64,000 nt of DNA. It comes from Hyparrhenia diplandra (taxonomy: Eukaryota > Streptophyta > Magnoliopsida > Poales > Poaceae). The DNA lies in NCBI GenBank assembly GCA_015847255.1, contig JADLZK010002599.1, positions 62,001 to 126,000 on the forward strand. The letters run 5' to 3'. The translations under genes were made by a program, and so were the position numbers. Below, piece after piece: positions 11,697 to 24,900 of this stretch. The first letter of the stretch is position 1, and the number at the start of each line of letters is the position of its first letter. The notes beneath the pieces were generated by a model. That model did no database searches. It was not told the DNA's origin and saw nothing but the letters and a program-made list of their open reading frames with translations.

Positions 11697-14005
11697 GCAT
11701 GAAAGATTGTGTACAATTGATATTCAAGCACCGACTGTACGACTACCTACTTGCATAGTCGATGTCACAGGATTTCCTGTGGACGTGCTATGGCATCTAT
11801 TACATCAGGCCTGTTGTCCTGGCTTTCTTGTTGGTGCGAATGCACTGCATGGAACTCTACTAACACAACTACACAAGCTTCTGCATCCATTTCCACAAGA
11901 TTTTCTGAGTTTCTCTTCGAGGACCCTATTCCGCTGCCACCAGAAACGTTTAGCATCTGTGTTGAAAAAGAAACATGGACATGGAACATGATCACAACAC
12001 GTTCTTCGTTTCGGTAACATTGTGCTAGGAACATTTACGTTCTGGTAGCACAAAAATGTCGAAGTGTATTGTTTGTATTCTTGTTTCTGTTTTATATTCA
12101 TATTTACATTTTGGAACATGGTTGCTCCTAATGACAGCAGAATTATCCGTGGCAGTGTGAACAAACTATTCTTCACCTCCCCAGGTGCTACCGTCCACAA
12201 CCAGAATTCTCAACTTCTTCCAGTGTTTTGAGATTCTTCTAGTATTAATTTTAACATTCAACATTCAGTATAAACTTTCACTGCTCGTGCTTGTGACACG
12301 ACAACATCTAGAGTGTCAAGTGCATAATAATTGCCAAGATATATCAGATCCAGCAGTTCGGGGACTCGCAAATGTCGTGTGGTACGAGTTTCAGAACCTT
12401 TCAATTCCTAAGGCGTCACAGTACTAGTAGCAGCCACAGGAACATGACAGTCCTGGCCGCTGGTTCATTAAACTTCACTCACGGTCACGGTCACAGATAC
12501 TACAGAACTCGCAAAAGTCGTCAGGTCATGCGGGAATAGTGGAACGTACATAAGGTTAAGCATCACTACAATTACTATCATGTACTATACTTGTTAATTC
12601 TGGTAGACTTTTTATAATAATAATGAAAAATCAATTTCATCTGCGACATCATGAGATGTACTATGCATCTTTTGATGGCGACCGAGAGTGTTTACTCCTA
12701 CCATTTCGCTTCCATTGTTGATTGTTCTACGTAACATTGCCTGGCCTGGGGCTGTGGAGTGTCTCTGATTGTTCTACGTATCCCTGTCTCTCTAAGCGCT
12801 AGCTGCGGCCTTGTCCCTCTGCCCTCAAGTGTGAACTGTGAATTGTGCGCTTTGACAACTATGAATTGTGCGCTTTGACGTGGGTGGAATCTCATTCTCG
12901 TCAGAGCTGCTGCAATCAGCCTGCGCGAGCCACTCGCACAGTCGGCGAGTGACAAGGCGGTCGGCGCCGTGCGAGTCTGCCGCGAGCGACAAGGGAGAGC
13001 CGGGCGGTCGGTGCCGTGCGAGTGCGAGTGCGACTGGCATGGCATCGCCGTCGCGAGCACGGGTGGAACAAAGGGTGGCGGCATTCACTTCGCCGCTCGG
13101 ACTACGGATCGTGTCTCCACCCACCAGGCCACCACACTCCCCTCCCCGCTCGGCATTCATTCGAGCAGGCGGGCGATCGGTGCCGGCCCAGATCGAGCTC
13201 CGGGGACTCCTCTTGGCAGGCATGGCTTTTCATGTCGTTGCGCTTCGTTTCATTACTCACCGAGTCACCGAGCCACGTAACATCACATAGACACGAACAG
13301 GATCTGTAAATTGCGGTTGAAGTATGTGCCCGTACCACGTATTATGTGCTTCGAGTACTCGTGTCCCGACAGACGCTTTGGTGTGACACGCTGCGACGGA
13401 CAGTACAAAGGGAGCACCGGAACAGGAAGCGTACGTAGCGCGTAGTACGTACTAGCAACAGTTTCCTATAGTTTCGTTTGCACCTGCCTAATGCCCTCCA
13501 TCTCCAAGAATGCAGGAGCTATTTGAGATCTGGATTAAAGGGCAGGAGAAAAAAAGAAGAATACGAGATTACTGTGGCTCTACTTGGAGACAGTACTTAG
13601 AGGTGGTAATCAAAGATTCAGGGAGGACGAGAGGAGAGGAAGACGGGGAGCAGGGCATTAACCACGCACCAGCGACCCGACCTGACGGGCATTCAAGTCC
13701 CGGCGTCCCGCGCCGCGGCCCATCTCCCTCATGTCGACCCCGTGAGCGAGAAGCCAACCCCCAAAACGACTTGTCCCACGCGGACGCGGGAGCACACCAC
13801 CACAGGACGCAGCGCTATCGCGACGTCGCCACCGCCCACCGGCCACCTCCACAAGGCACACGGGGACGGGACGCCCCTGCTCCACTACCGCCCGCCGGCC
13901 CGGCCTCACACAGCAGCAGGTTACAAGTCAGAAAACACCCACCTAGTCAATCAGTCAGATCTCAATCACGAAGCAGGGAGAGGTAGCGCTCCATCCGTGG
14001 TGGCC
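11697..14005. other. Intergenic region upstream of the DUF641 gene
   Basis: Positions 11697-12700 are AT-rich with nothing recognisable. From about 12780 the sequence becomes GC-rich, and overlapping frames on both strands (12.7-13.3 kb and 13.5-14.0 kb) look like composition effects. The part near 13500-14005 is probably promoter and 5' UTR of the next gene. No domain was recognised in any of these frames. Confidence 0.4.
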
Positions 14006-15444
14006 ATGGTCTCGTCTCCTTCGCCTCCTTTGCCCACCGCTGTAAGTGTGCCTCCCTCCTCTCCTCGTCCTCTGTTACGATTACGACGGTTCCGCCGACC
14101 GTGCCTGCCTGATGAGTAGCTGAGTCGTTCCACTGCACAATGGTGCGCCGTCAGGCCTCCGAGCCGAAGCAGCGAGAGGCGGTGGCGGCACCAAGGCGGC
14201 GCCGGAGAAGGCCGACAAGAAGTACGCGCACGTCCCGACGCCGCTCCACCACGGCCACGGCGGCGCCAGCAAGAAGACACCCGCGGGGCCAAGGGCGGCG
14301 GAGGCGACGCGGCCACCGACCCGGCGGCGTACGTCGCCGCGGTGTCCTGCTCCGACTGCCGCTTCAAGCAGCGCGCCCTCGCACCGGCGTCGCCCGGCGC
14401 CGTCATCCGCTCGCTGTTCGTCTCCCTCACCCGCCGCTCCACCCCGCGCTCGTCGCCGTCGGCCACGTCGGCCTCGGGCGGCGCTGGAGCAGGGGACGAA
14501 GGAGAGCAGTGGCGCCTCGCCGCGGCCGACCTCTCCCGCCGGCTCGCCGCGGCCACGCGCACGCGGGACGAGGCGCTGGAGGAGACCACGCGCCTGAAGC
14601 ACTCCCTCGCCGAGCTGGAGCTCAAGCTCGCGCGCCTCGAGTCGCGCGTGCTCCCGACCCCCGCGGCCGCCGCCGCCTTCCCCGTCGACTCCTTCCTCCG
14701 CGCCGTCTCAACCGCGCGCGCCGCCGTGCGGAACCTCGCGCGCGCGCTGTCCACGCACCTCCGCAGCCCCTCCAGCCCCGGCCCGAGCCTCGAGAGCTTC
14801 CTCAACCGTGCTTTCCACGCCGACTTCGAGCTGGACACCGACGCCGACGTGCACACCCCGGACCCGGCGGGCCGGTGCCAGGCCAACCTCGCGGCGTACC
14901 ACGCCATCGCGGTGCTCACGTGGGAGGAGGTCCTGCTCCACGGCACCAAGCACTACAGCGACGGGCTCAGCCGCTTCTGCGACGCCAAGATGAGCGAGGT
15001 GGTGTGTCCTCGCTCGGGTGGGCGCGCGCGCGGGCGTGGCCCGAGCCGCTGCTGCAGGCCTTCTTCCTTGCCGCCAAGGGCGTGTGGGGCGTCCGCCTCC
15101 TGGCGCGCTCCGTGCACCCGCCGCTCCCCGTCGTGCGCGCGGAGCGCGGCGCGCGCTTCGACCCGCGGTTCATGGAGGACGCCGCGGCCAGCCGGGCGGG
15201 GAAGCTGGAGCCGGCCAGCGTCAAGATGATGGTGGCGCCAGGGTTCCACGTCTACCTGGCCGGCGCGGGCGTGGTCAAGTGCAGGGTCGTGTGCTTCTAC
15301 AGCAGCAGCAATGGCCGCACCGGCGGCCACAGAGATGGCGGGAGCAGCGCCAACGGCAGTGTGGGGTTGGGGAGTAGCTGTAGTGACATCAATGGGAGTG
15401 CTACAGACGTGGTTGATAGCTGTAAGAGCAGTAGGGTAGGGTAA
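14006..15444 (+). CDS. DUF641 / IRK-interacting-protein (GIL1-like) gene with frame breaks
   Basis: The family (Arabidopsis IRKI and GIL1) consists of plant-specific coiled-coil proteins tied to receptor-kinase interaction and gravitropism in light. A short first exon (14006-14041, 12 codons) ending at GTAAGT is likely. The exact acceptor near 14155 is unclear. The main exon shows 'SCSDCRFKQRAL', a coiled coil around 14500-14640 ('TRTRDEALEETTRLKHSL') and the DUF641 core from about 14680. After a change of frame come 'LQAFFLAAKGVWGVRLLA' and the C-terminal 'VKMMVAPGFHVY' block, ending in a TAA stop at 15442-15444. Two breaks are visible. One is near 14277-14284 and another is at 15003-15006, where an extra TG unit moves the frame from 2 to 1. 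Both sides remain highly conserved, so sequence error is more likely than gene death. Confidence 0.82.
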
Positions 15445-15908
15445 GTTGCACAGGAAGTAGAAACAACACGGGGATTTTACTTGTTCGTTAAAAACATGGT
15501 GATGATCTGCGTTTACTGCTGCTTGTGTGAATATAGGGTGAATTATTTGGCATTTCTCATTATTAATCACGAACAGTTTCTGTTAATCTTGATTGTAAGT
15601 TTGAGTACCACAGATCGGATTCTTTGTTTGGCCGAAGCTGCATTTGCAGGAGAGCGACCGTTCCCGCGTTGCGGCATGAGATATCAACCTTGGAAGCTTG
15701 AAACTTTCCCATCACGGATCCCAATAGAATAGATTGATTGGACCCTCCAACTATCTTAACCGTCAGTCACACGTCATTGGCCTTTTTTTGGCTGTCTATT
15801 TGTCCATTTTTCTTTAGCGAGGCTTGTCCGTTTCTTATCTTCTTAATACGGACGGAGTAAGAAATTGTTGTGTGCATATACAGAGAAAGGAAAAAATATG
15901 ATAAAACC
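15445..15908 (+). other. 3' flank of the DUF641 gene
   Basis: Probable 3' UTR and intergenic sequence. A short 'CGGACGGAGTA' piece near 15849-15859 looks like the end of a degraded Stowaway-type MITE. Nothing else recognisable. Confidence 0.4.
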
Positions 15909-16411
15909 TACTCCCTCGTCCCTGTAATTAAGAAAGAACATAAAAGACGCATGTACTCTCATTTTATTTTCTAATTAGACATTATCAACGTGATTAGTGG
16001 CAATTGTCTCATACTCCCTCCGTCCCAAAATAAACGACGTTTTGGGTTTTAAATTACAAGTTTGACTCGATTTGTAGAAAATACGTAGAAGATTTAAATC
16101 TCCAAATAAATTTGTTAAAAAACTAGATCAAAAGATCTTTCCAATGATACTAATTATGTAATATAAATATTAATCCTATTTTAGTATATAATTGCGGCAT
16201 ATGTTTTTCGGGTTTAAAAACGTCGTTTATTTTGGGACGGAGGGAGTAAATGGAAAATATTTAATTCACGACACGTTTTTACGTTTGTTTAACTGTTTTT
16301 TGCTTAAATATCGCAAACCTTTTTGCGTAGTTTTTTTCCATCTAGAATGCATTATATTTGAGGATAAATTTTGGATGCTAAAATGCACTAGTATATTGTA
16401 GGGCCGGAGGG
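15909..16411. mobile_element. Possible older MITE carrying a nested Stowaway
   Basis: The left end (CTCCCTCGTCCCTGTA at about 15911) and a right end near 16396-16411 (TAGGGCCGGAGGGTA) form an imperfect inverted pair. The younger Stowaway at 16014-16246 lies between them. The ends are diverged and the interior has decayed, so this call is tentative. Confidence 0.4.
16014..16246. mobile_element. Stowaway (Tc1/mariner-type) MITE
   Basis: A 233 bp element with ends CTCCCTCCGTCCCAAAATAA and its inverse, ending CGGACGGAGGGAG-like at 16234-16246. TA dinucleotides flank it (16012-16013 and 16247-16248). The terminal repeat, TA target and size are the standard grass Stowaway pattern. The arms are long inverted repeats, so transcripts would fold into a hairpin. 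Confidence 0.93.
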
Positions 16412-16784
16412 TACAAGTTTAGAAGCTGAATTATATTTTTTTAAAAAGACTAGTAAATATGTCCGTGCGTTGCTACGGGGACGTTTGCTTTGTTGTCCAA
16501 GGCGATGAAGCTCAAGATTTATTCATCAATCGTATCATGCATTTTATTTCATCTTGGCGGACTTTATAATATGTCAGGACACGCTCTACAAGCATTTGTA
16601 TAAGTCGTATTCACACGGGAGGATGAAGATGTATATTCTCGTGGGTTTCAATTCTTTTTTATATTTGAATTTCGGATCATAAGGCTAGCACCAAGGCCGT
16701 TTAATTTTGTCGTGGTCGCGTCACATTTTTTTTGGATTGGTTTGTGCGCTTTCAATTTCATCTCGTTATATGTGATGCAAGTAG
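16412..16784. other. Short intergenic piece left of the gypsy insertion
   Basis: AT-rich sequence without genes. A GTGCGTTGCTACGGGGAC motif at about 16463 has a related copy (GCGCGTTGCAACGGGAC) at about 37140, just right of the nested retroelements and in the same orientation. The origin is not clear. Confidence 0.35.
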
Positions 16785-16789
16785 CCTTG

Positions 16790-17322
16790 TGTCGGGGTTC
16801 CGACTAGATTGGGCCGGAACCGACCGTGGATTGGGAGATTGGTGGAGAGGAGGAGGGGAGGAGCGGCGATGGGGGGGGGGGCGAGGGGCGTGCCGCAAAT
16901 GGCCAAGGGGCAAGGGGCCAAGCGTGGCGTGGAGGGGGGGAGACAGGAGAGTTGGGATAAAATTCTTTATTTGCTTGTTACCACGAAAAGATTATAGACC
17001 CCTTACTTATATAGCCCCGGCTATTGGGACTTGTATCTCAAGCAATCTCTCTAAAGGTTTCCTTATAGATTGGAATACCTTTTACAAGCGTGTCCTATTT
17101 ATTTATTTCCTAATAAGGGTCTCCCTTATAGATGAGATAGCCCCTTGCACACCAAAACACCTAAAGATAATCCTAGATATTTTCCTCCTTTATTTCCAAA
17201 TTAATTGCCGCCGAAGAATCGCGGAAGGGAGGAGGCGGCGGCGGGGACGCCTTGAACCCGTGGGCGGCGCCGGCGCCTTTGGGCGATGGGCCCGTCCTCC
17301 TGGCCTATTTTCGGTCGTGACA
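16790..17322 (-). repeat. 3' LTR of the gypsy element
   Basis: This 533 bp segment aligns with 36316-36864. On the minus strand it starts TGTCACGACCGAAAATAGG directly after a polypurine run (17323-17336 region, read in reverse) and ends in CGACA before CAAGG. Purine-rich and GC-rich at both ends with an AT-rich middle. Confidence 0.92.
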
Positions 17323-17579
17323 TCTTCCCCCCCTTCTCCGGCCGGGCGTCCTCGCGCTAGATGAAAGTCCATTCGGTCACCCCGGGATGGAGATCACCGC
17401 CCGAACGATGAGCTCAACTTGTAGCAAGAGCCTACCCCGCAGGGTTCACGAGGATCATATTCTCCCTTGTACGCTTGGGATCATATTCCGTGAGGTAGTG
17501 AAGATTGCCGATGTAGCCGTGGTAGATGTAGCGATGAACAACGACGTTCGTCTTTGTGAGGCCGCCTGGCGGCGGGCTT
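17323..17579 (-). other. Gypsy interior remnant next to the 3' LTR
   Basis: A short piece of gypsy interior left of the copia insertion. On the minus strand it has an open stretch that may be the end of pol, closing with a stop near 17431, followed by a polypurine tract at the LTR border. No domain can be recognised in so short a fragment. Confidence 0.5.
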
Positions 17580-18915
17580 TGTAAAGTGCAATCAAGCTCT
17601 AAGTGGGTTTTGGCGTTGATGACCACCTAATTAGGGGACTAATGAGATTTACGAAGATGACATGTGGGGATTAAAATGTGGAGTTGATGTATTGGGTTCA
17701 AAGGCACCAAATAAGCTAGATGGTTGTGTTTCCGGATCAAGGCGTTTAAATTATTTTATATTTTGAATCTTGAGTTTAGGAAATGCCGTACTATCAAGAG
17801 GGATCCTAGGATTCTCGGGTACCTGTGGACCAAGTGCTCTAAACATCAAATCGACACAACACTCAACTCCAAACCCGACCGGCCGGCAATTCTTCACCGA
17901 TTCACTCTTTTTTGTCGTTAGTTAGCGGCGGGCAGCGCAATGAATGGTGCGGCAAGTGCAGCGTGTCGGTCGCGGCAAAGTGCCACACTTAAATCCTATT
18001 GGGTCCGTGGGGTATAAATACCCATTCTACCCCTCCCACAACGGTTACTGGCTCACTTCATCTTCTTCCTCGAAGCGCATGGCCGAAACACCTCTTGCTC
18101 TCTCTCTCTCACTCCTCCATTGAAGCACCTTGAGCTCCCCACTCAATCTCTCACTTCCCACCGGGGATTTTTGAGGGAAAAGGCAAAGAAACTTCGATTG
18201 GAGGCCGGATCTACTACTTCCCCCACTCAAAAGAGCATTTGGTTCCGCGTTTGGCGGAACCCTAGGGTTCTTTACTCTTAGAGCTTGCTCCTAGGCGGCT
18301 AGGGCGTCGCCCTTGAGCTTGCTCCCTTCGGGTGGCAGCCTTGGGAGGTTTGTAACCTCACACAACAAGCAATACATTACCCCACATCTCTAGGGTTAAC
18401 TCCCTAGACTTGTGAACGAGGGAAAAAGCAAGCCGGTGGGCAAGCTAAGCCTTGTGTGGCAACCTCAACAACGTGGGACGTAACCCGGATTGTGTGGCGC
18501 TGGCGAACCACGGGTCAAATCCTTGTGTCACTTGTATTCTTTTACTTTCTTGCATATTTATCTTGTGAGCTAGGGTTTCGTCCCGATCTATCTTGTTACA
18601 GGGGTTTTTCCGTATTTATTTGGTTAGTTTTTACGTGGAAGTACCGTGCGGAACAAAGGTGATTCACGATCTCAAAGGACATGACTCACAGATCCGCTTC
18701 GAGGTCATCACGCGGAGGCGACCCGCGGCGAGTGCCGCATGGAGCCAGCGGTCGTGCAGCGCCGGCCGAGAGAAGTTCATTCTCCGTCTCGCGTCGCATC
18801 CACCGGCTTCACAGCGGGTGCCGCGCATATCCGCACGACGGTGTGCTAAAGTTTTAACAGTCGATTTTAGGAGGTAAGCCTATTCACCCCCTCTAGGCTT
18901 CCATCGGATCCTACA
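17580..18915 (+). repeat. 5' LTR of the Sirevirus-type element
   Basis: A 1336 bp LTR beginning TGTAAAGTGCAATC and ending CTACA, aligned along its length with 32624-33999 but with several indels, so the insertion is not recent. A TATAAATA box lies at 18013-18020 in GC-rich flanks. A primer-binding site follows directly after it. Confidence 0.92.
18013..18020 (+). promoter_or_regulatory. LTR TATA box
   Basis: TATAAATA in the 5' LTR, repeated at 33095-33102 in the 3' LTR, in a conserved GGGG...CCC setting. It is the likely start signal for the element's RNA. Confidence 0.7.
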
Positions 18916-18917
18916 AG

Positions 18918-18929
18918 TGGTATCGGAGC
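18918..18929 (+). other. Primer-binding site (initiator Met tRNA type)
   Basis: TGGTATCGGAGC, two bases after the 5' LTR, differs by one base from the usual plant retrotransposon site TGGTATCAGAGC, which pairs with the 3' end of initiator tRNA-Met. Confidence 0.85.
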
Positions 18930-18966
18930 TAGGATACCTCATTATAACGCTTCACTGGCGTGAGGT

Positions 18967-21900
18967 ATGGGCCCGGAGGGATCGAACAAAGGAGGCAAGA
19001 CCACCGCCCCCGTGGAGGAGGTGGAAGCCAAGAAGAATGAGCTTTCTGCATGCGGCCCGGCAAGAGCACCATCAAGGGTGATGCTACCGGACGCCGAGAG
19101 AAAAGCCGCAAGACTAGCAAGACTTCTAAACACAGAGACGGCAAGAAAAGAGAAAAGAAGAAGCTTGAAGAGCAAGCTAGTGTCAAGCTTGCCGAGAAGC
19201 TTCAAAGAAAAGACCAAAGAAAGATGATTCAGGAGGCAAGAGCCGCTAGGAGGGCAAAGAAGGGAAAAGAGAAGGCAAGAAGAGGAAGCGGAGTCAAGTG
19301 AGCTATCAAGTAGCTCAAGATGGAGATGATGACATCTCCTACAACAAGAACAAGAAGAAGAAAGAAAAGAAAAGGATGAGTGCAAGCCGTCAACAACAAC
19401 AAGTTTGCCGCCATATCCTTTAACTACTCTTCTTATTTGACTAACCGCGATAAGAAGTCCTTTATCAATGTGCCCACGGGAAAGTTGCCCCGTTTCGATG
19501 GGACCAACTATGCCAAGTGGAAGCACTTGATGAGAGCCTATCTTAGCGCCCTTCACCCCGGTCTTTGGGAGGTTGTGTGCAGTGGAGTGGATTTCAGCCA
19601 CACCGGTGAACCCCAAGGAACCAACAAATGAAGAGCTAGCATTTGCTCACATCAATGGTCAAGCCACAAGCATCCTCCTAAGTGCTCTAGAATTCAATGA
19701 GTACAATAGGGTGATGAATGTCAATGAAGCAAAAGAAGATTTGGGACACTCTAGTACTTGCACATGAAGGTGTAGACAAAGTGAGAAAAGCCAAGATTGA
19801 CTTGCTAAAAGGCCAAGCTCAACCGGGTTCGTGATTCTTGATGGAGAAGGGGCCCAAGAAATGTTTGATCGGTTGATGGTACTAGTTGGCAAGATTAGAG
19901 GATTTGAAGATGAGGATCTAGATGACCACATCGTTGTCAAGATCATGCTTGAAGCATACACACCTAGAAATGACATAGTGGTCACCTTGATTCGTGACAA
20001 GAAGAGGTTTGAGCACTTCACTCCAAATAATGTGCTTGGTAGGTTGCTCATCTATGACATGCAAAAGAGAGGAGGCAAATGAAAGAAGAAAGCTTGGAGA
20101 CTTGTAAGCAAAGCTTGAGGGGTCAAGATCAAGGATTTGGCTCTCAAGGCAACCAAGACAAGCAAGCGAAGTTCCTCCAACAAGGTCAAGGGCAGCAAGC
20201 AAGCATCTACAAGTCAAGACAAGGAAAAATGAAGAAGATGTAAGAAAATATTGATGCAACCTCTTCCTCAAGTGATGATGAAGATGATGGGGCTGATTAC
20301 AAGAAGATTGATGATATGGCCCTATTCATGAAGAAATATGGGAAGGGGATGAAAGCAAATGGCTACAAGATGGTGCAACAAAGATTCCCAAACAAGAAAA
20401 ACAGAACATGCTTCAATTATGGCAAAGATCGAGCATTTTGTTGCCGATTGTCCATATGAGAACAAGAACAACAAATACAAGAAGGACAATGGCAAAGACA
20501 AGAAGCAAGACTACAAGAGAAAGGGAAGAAGCATGGGTGAAGCTCACATCGGTAATGAGTGGGACTCAACCAAAGAGACAAGTGAAGAGGAAGTCCATGT
20601 TGCAACATTTGCTATGCAAGAGACCTCTACACCCAAGCTCTTTAACAACATGACCGATGATGAGGATGAGGAAGAAGATGACTCCACTCATGTTTGTCTC
20701 ATAGCCAAGCATGGGAAGGTAAAATCCACACCCAAGCCTTCTCCCTCTCTTAGTGATGAATCTAGTGATCTTAGTGAAAGCTCTACCGAAGATGAATCTA
20801 GTGATGATGAAGAATATGCTAGACTCACTAAAAACCTAGTGTAACACCCAGGTGTTAATTACCAGTTAAGCAATGGATTTGGCCAAAGACAAGTGTATTA
20901 TTTCATGGTCATGCTGTCGGGTCTAAAAAGACGCGGAAAGAATCAGATTAGGAACTTACCCCCCTCGCCGGAAAACCCTAGCCTTTTTAAACCTTAGTTT
21001 ATCCCCTTTTATTTATTTCAAAATCTATAAAGAATTTGAGGGTGGTCACAAAAGGGAAAAGGTAGAGTTTTCAAAGTTGAGCAAAGTTGGTATTTTGAGT
21101 TTTCAAAGTTTAGTTCAAAATTTTGAAGCAATTTTGAATTTCATTCAAACCCTAATTGCCCCCTTTTCAATATTTCAAAATCTAAGCATAATTTGAGAAA
21201 AGTTTCAAAAGCTAGTTTGTAGATCTTGTTGAGAGGAACAAAAATCATGTACAAAGTTTTTCAAGTTGTTACATGATTTTAAAAGTAATTTTGAATTCAA
21301 ATTTCAAAATTTGGGACTGCATTTCAAAAAAGTCATATTTCTAGGCAGATTTTTGAAAATGCTCCAATTGTGAAAATTGTAGATCTTGAAAAATTAAGGG
21401 GAGTTACTTTTTGGAAAATTTTGAGTTCAGTTCAAATTTTGAGAGTAATTTGAAAATTTCAGATTAGGGTTTGATTTGGAGGGGAATGAACAAGTGACCC
21501 GACCTAAGGCCGGATGCCATGGCCGGCGTCAAGGATCAGCGCCCGCCGATCCACCGGCGGCTCCGCTGACGCCGACCACTGGAGGCAACCGCGACCTTTC
21601 CGGCTACCTCCCTCGTCCTCCCTTTGCCTATAAATAGGCCGGCATGGCGTCGCCGTTTTCTCCTTTTTTTTAGGAAGCGTCGCCGCCGGAATCACCTCCG
21701 CCGCCCGCGCCGTCGTTAAGCCGCCGTTGAGCCATTTTTTTCCACCCAACCTTCTTTCCCCGATCGCCGTAACTTCCTCACCTTCCTCACGGAACCCGGC
21801 CGCGACCCATCTGCCCCCGCCGAGTCGCCAGCGCCACCCCATCTTCCTCACCGCCGGTCGGAGCCAAATCACTTCGACCTCCTTCTGTCGGCCGGCGTAC

Positions 21901-24900
21901 TCCGGTGAGCTTCTACTACCTCGCCCTTTCTTCACGTTTTCTCTCCCTCTAGATGGTCTAGTCGTGTCGGCGGCTCATTGGGTTTCCGGCTGAGATCCCG
22001 AACCGCCGGAACATCGTCGTGGTCGCCGCCGCCGCCGCCGCCAGCCGGCTCTCGCCCGCCGACTTACCTCCCGCCTAGCCCAGCCCAAATCGGAGACCCG
22101 CCCCAAAGACAAGCGCTGTGAGCCTCCGCCGCCCTTCGGGTCTTTAGTTTTCCATTCCGACCATCGCCCGGCGCCGGAACGCTGGCAAGGCCGCTACCGC
22201 CGAGTGGTGAGCGCGCATCACCGTCGGTGAGCACGCCCGTACCGCACGTAAACAAGCGATGCCGGGCCGACATCGTTTCACACCGGGCCGCCCAACACCG
22301 TTTCCACCGGGGCGGTCCGTTATCTATTCCTTGTGGGCCGTGAACGAGAATCGGGCCACGCGACAGAATAGGCGAATTCAGCCCAAAACCCATTTTTTCA
22401 TTTATCAAATGTTTTATTCAATTTTATTTATTTGAATAGTGTCCGATTTTTCCAAATTTCATATAAATTCAAATACTAGCTCAAAAATTCTGAAAATTTT
22501 TGTGTAGCCTTCCCATGGGTATGTCTATCCATGAAAAATATGAAACTTGAATTTTGAATACTTTTTGGCATGATTTAAAAATACAAAATTTAATTGAAAA
22601 ATGTATCTTCCTTGATTTTTATTAATTATTTTATTTATCCGAAAATCATGAAAATTATTTTGGTACTGTTTTATGACATGATCTACCTGTACAAAAATTT
22701 TGAGCTTGTTTTGAGAAAGTTAAAAAATTTTATTATTTCATGCCCTATCATTTTATGTGTAAAACAATTTGTTTAATGCTTTCTAACTTAGGGTTTTGGG
22801 TAGATTTTGGGTTGTTTTGTGAACCCTAAACCATGTCGTTATCAAGTGATCCTTGAGAACTACTTAGGCAATGGTGATGATATCTTGTAGAGTAGTTCAA
22901 CAAGTTGGTTTTGTTGGGTTGCAATTTTATCGTGAAGGAAAGTTGTACTTAAGATGTTTATTATTTCATGCATCATCAAACATCATGTTTACCATTCCAT
23001 CTCGCTAAAGCATGCATCATCATTTACGTGTAGAGTATACGAGAGTGAGTTGGATCGTGTTGATGAAGTTTTGGAGAAGGTGTTGATATGGTTCGCGATG
23101 ATCAAGCTTTTAGAGAAGATCCATCCGTCGACAAGGATAATAACAAGTTTGACTTCGACAATCTTTCTTGAATCCGACTTTCCCTCGCAACACGTGCAAG
23201 CCCCGGTTCATTTAAACATTTCCTTGTGTTTTACAAAGCTTTATATCACCTTTGTTTTATGCTCTACATTAGGTGATAGGAGTTGCGTGATAACCTAATT
23301 GATGCATTATCCATCCTTGATTATTTCGATATCTACCTTGATAACCCGTTTTGGTAAAAAAAAAATGCTTAGAACGCTTAGCCTTGCTATATTAGTTAGA
23401 CTTTTGAGTCAAAATGTGACAAGTGTCTTATGATAGCCAGAAGAGGCTTTTTGATGAACAAGGATGTTATATGATGAAACCATACTTGGGTTATGGTGTT
23501 TAATTTGAGACCCGGTCGGGTAATTTGCATTGAGAATGGAGTCTCGGTGTAGTATTTCCGGCTTGTCGATTAAGGACCGGCGTGTAGGCACGGTAACGAG
23601 ACTATGGAACGCAATCTGCGCTGAGGTCTTGGACCAATGGCACGCGTCTGTCATGGGTGTTACCCCATCACGGTCGAAACTAGTTCGGACACATACTCGG
23701 TAAGCCTAATCTTGGGGGTGTCAAATCGGAAACGTATAAACGGCGACTTTGGGAGTGGAGAGATGGCGGGAGTACATGTTACCCTCGTGGGTTAAAGTCC
23801 CGGATTGGAGGTGTATGGTATTCTCGGGTGGCGTGGGGACGCGGTTCCGTTTTGAGTATCCGGGGAAAGGGTTGATATATGCAAGCTTAAGTGCTACATA
23901 TATCGCGGTGGAAAGAACTCCCAATTTGGGTTAATCGATTTCGAAATCGCCGTGCTTCTCGGACATGGAGACTTCGGTTTCCGACTTATATCGTAGTTTA
24001 ATTATGGAACTATGAAAAGATAGAATAAGTGATGGAACTTCTACAAGTGTATGCTATAGTGTAAGATCACCTAGAATAGGTGAGATACTAAATTGGGAAT
24101 TAAAACCTTGAAAGTAAGGATTCACTATTAGTAAGCTTTTCTCGCAAAAAGAGTCCTTGCTTCTTGCTAAGCCTTACCTTGAATCCTATTAGACCCGGCA
24201 TTCACGAGTCTTCTCCTATTTTCTTTAGTCGGGTAAGACTTGTTGAGTACTCCGTACTTTCGGGGTTTGTTAATCCCATTTGCAGTGCTTCGACTCGTGC
24301 TATTAACCAAGGTTATGTCGGTGGGCACGACATGATCTGGTTGTCTTCTAGTCTACTCGGCTTCCAGAAATTAATTAAGTTAAGTTTACTCAAATGTAAC
24401 TTCCTCACATTTTATAAAATTAATGTTATTATTCTTCCGCACTTTCGATCTATATTTTTTTTTATATAACAAATGTTGTAATGTTGTAGCTACTCCTTTG
24501 TTGATCCCTGGTATGAGTGGTGTAATCGGGGTTTCCGATGACACTCGACAGGCTTCTTAAGTTATTGGGTGCATCTGCACTGCTGTCAGAGGTCTTTGGG
24601 ACAATGATAGGTGTAGGTGGGCCCGGTAATTAGGAGGTTCTGTTACACCTAGATCCTAAAACCAGAGACTTTCTTGCTCAACTAATGGCGGATTTAGAGA
24701 GTACCCAAGCGGAGTTAGTAACTAGAGATAGTCAACTTGATAGACTTGAAAAGCTCTATGTTGATAACAAGGATGCTTTTGTTGTAGAGAGAAGTGAGGT
24801 GGCTTCCTTGCAAAAGAGCCTAGCTAATGAGCAAAGAAATTATGCTCTTACTAAGAAGGCTATGGTCACCCTAAATGGAAAATATTGTGACTTGCAAGAC

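Noticed and set aside
13966..14949. 327-codon minus-strand frame
   Set aside because: It is the reverse-strand shadow of the DUF641 gene, whose plus-strand protein motifs are recognisable.
14140..14990. First part of the 434-codon plus-strand frame as the protein N-terminus
   Set aside because: Up to about 14997 this frame gives only Arg-rich sequence; the conserved protein lies in frame 2 there and joins this frame only after the break at 15003-15006.
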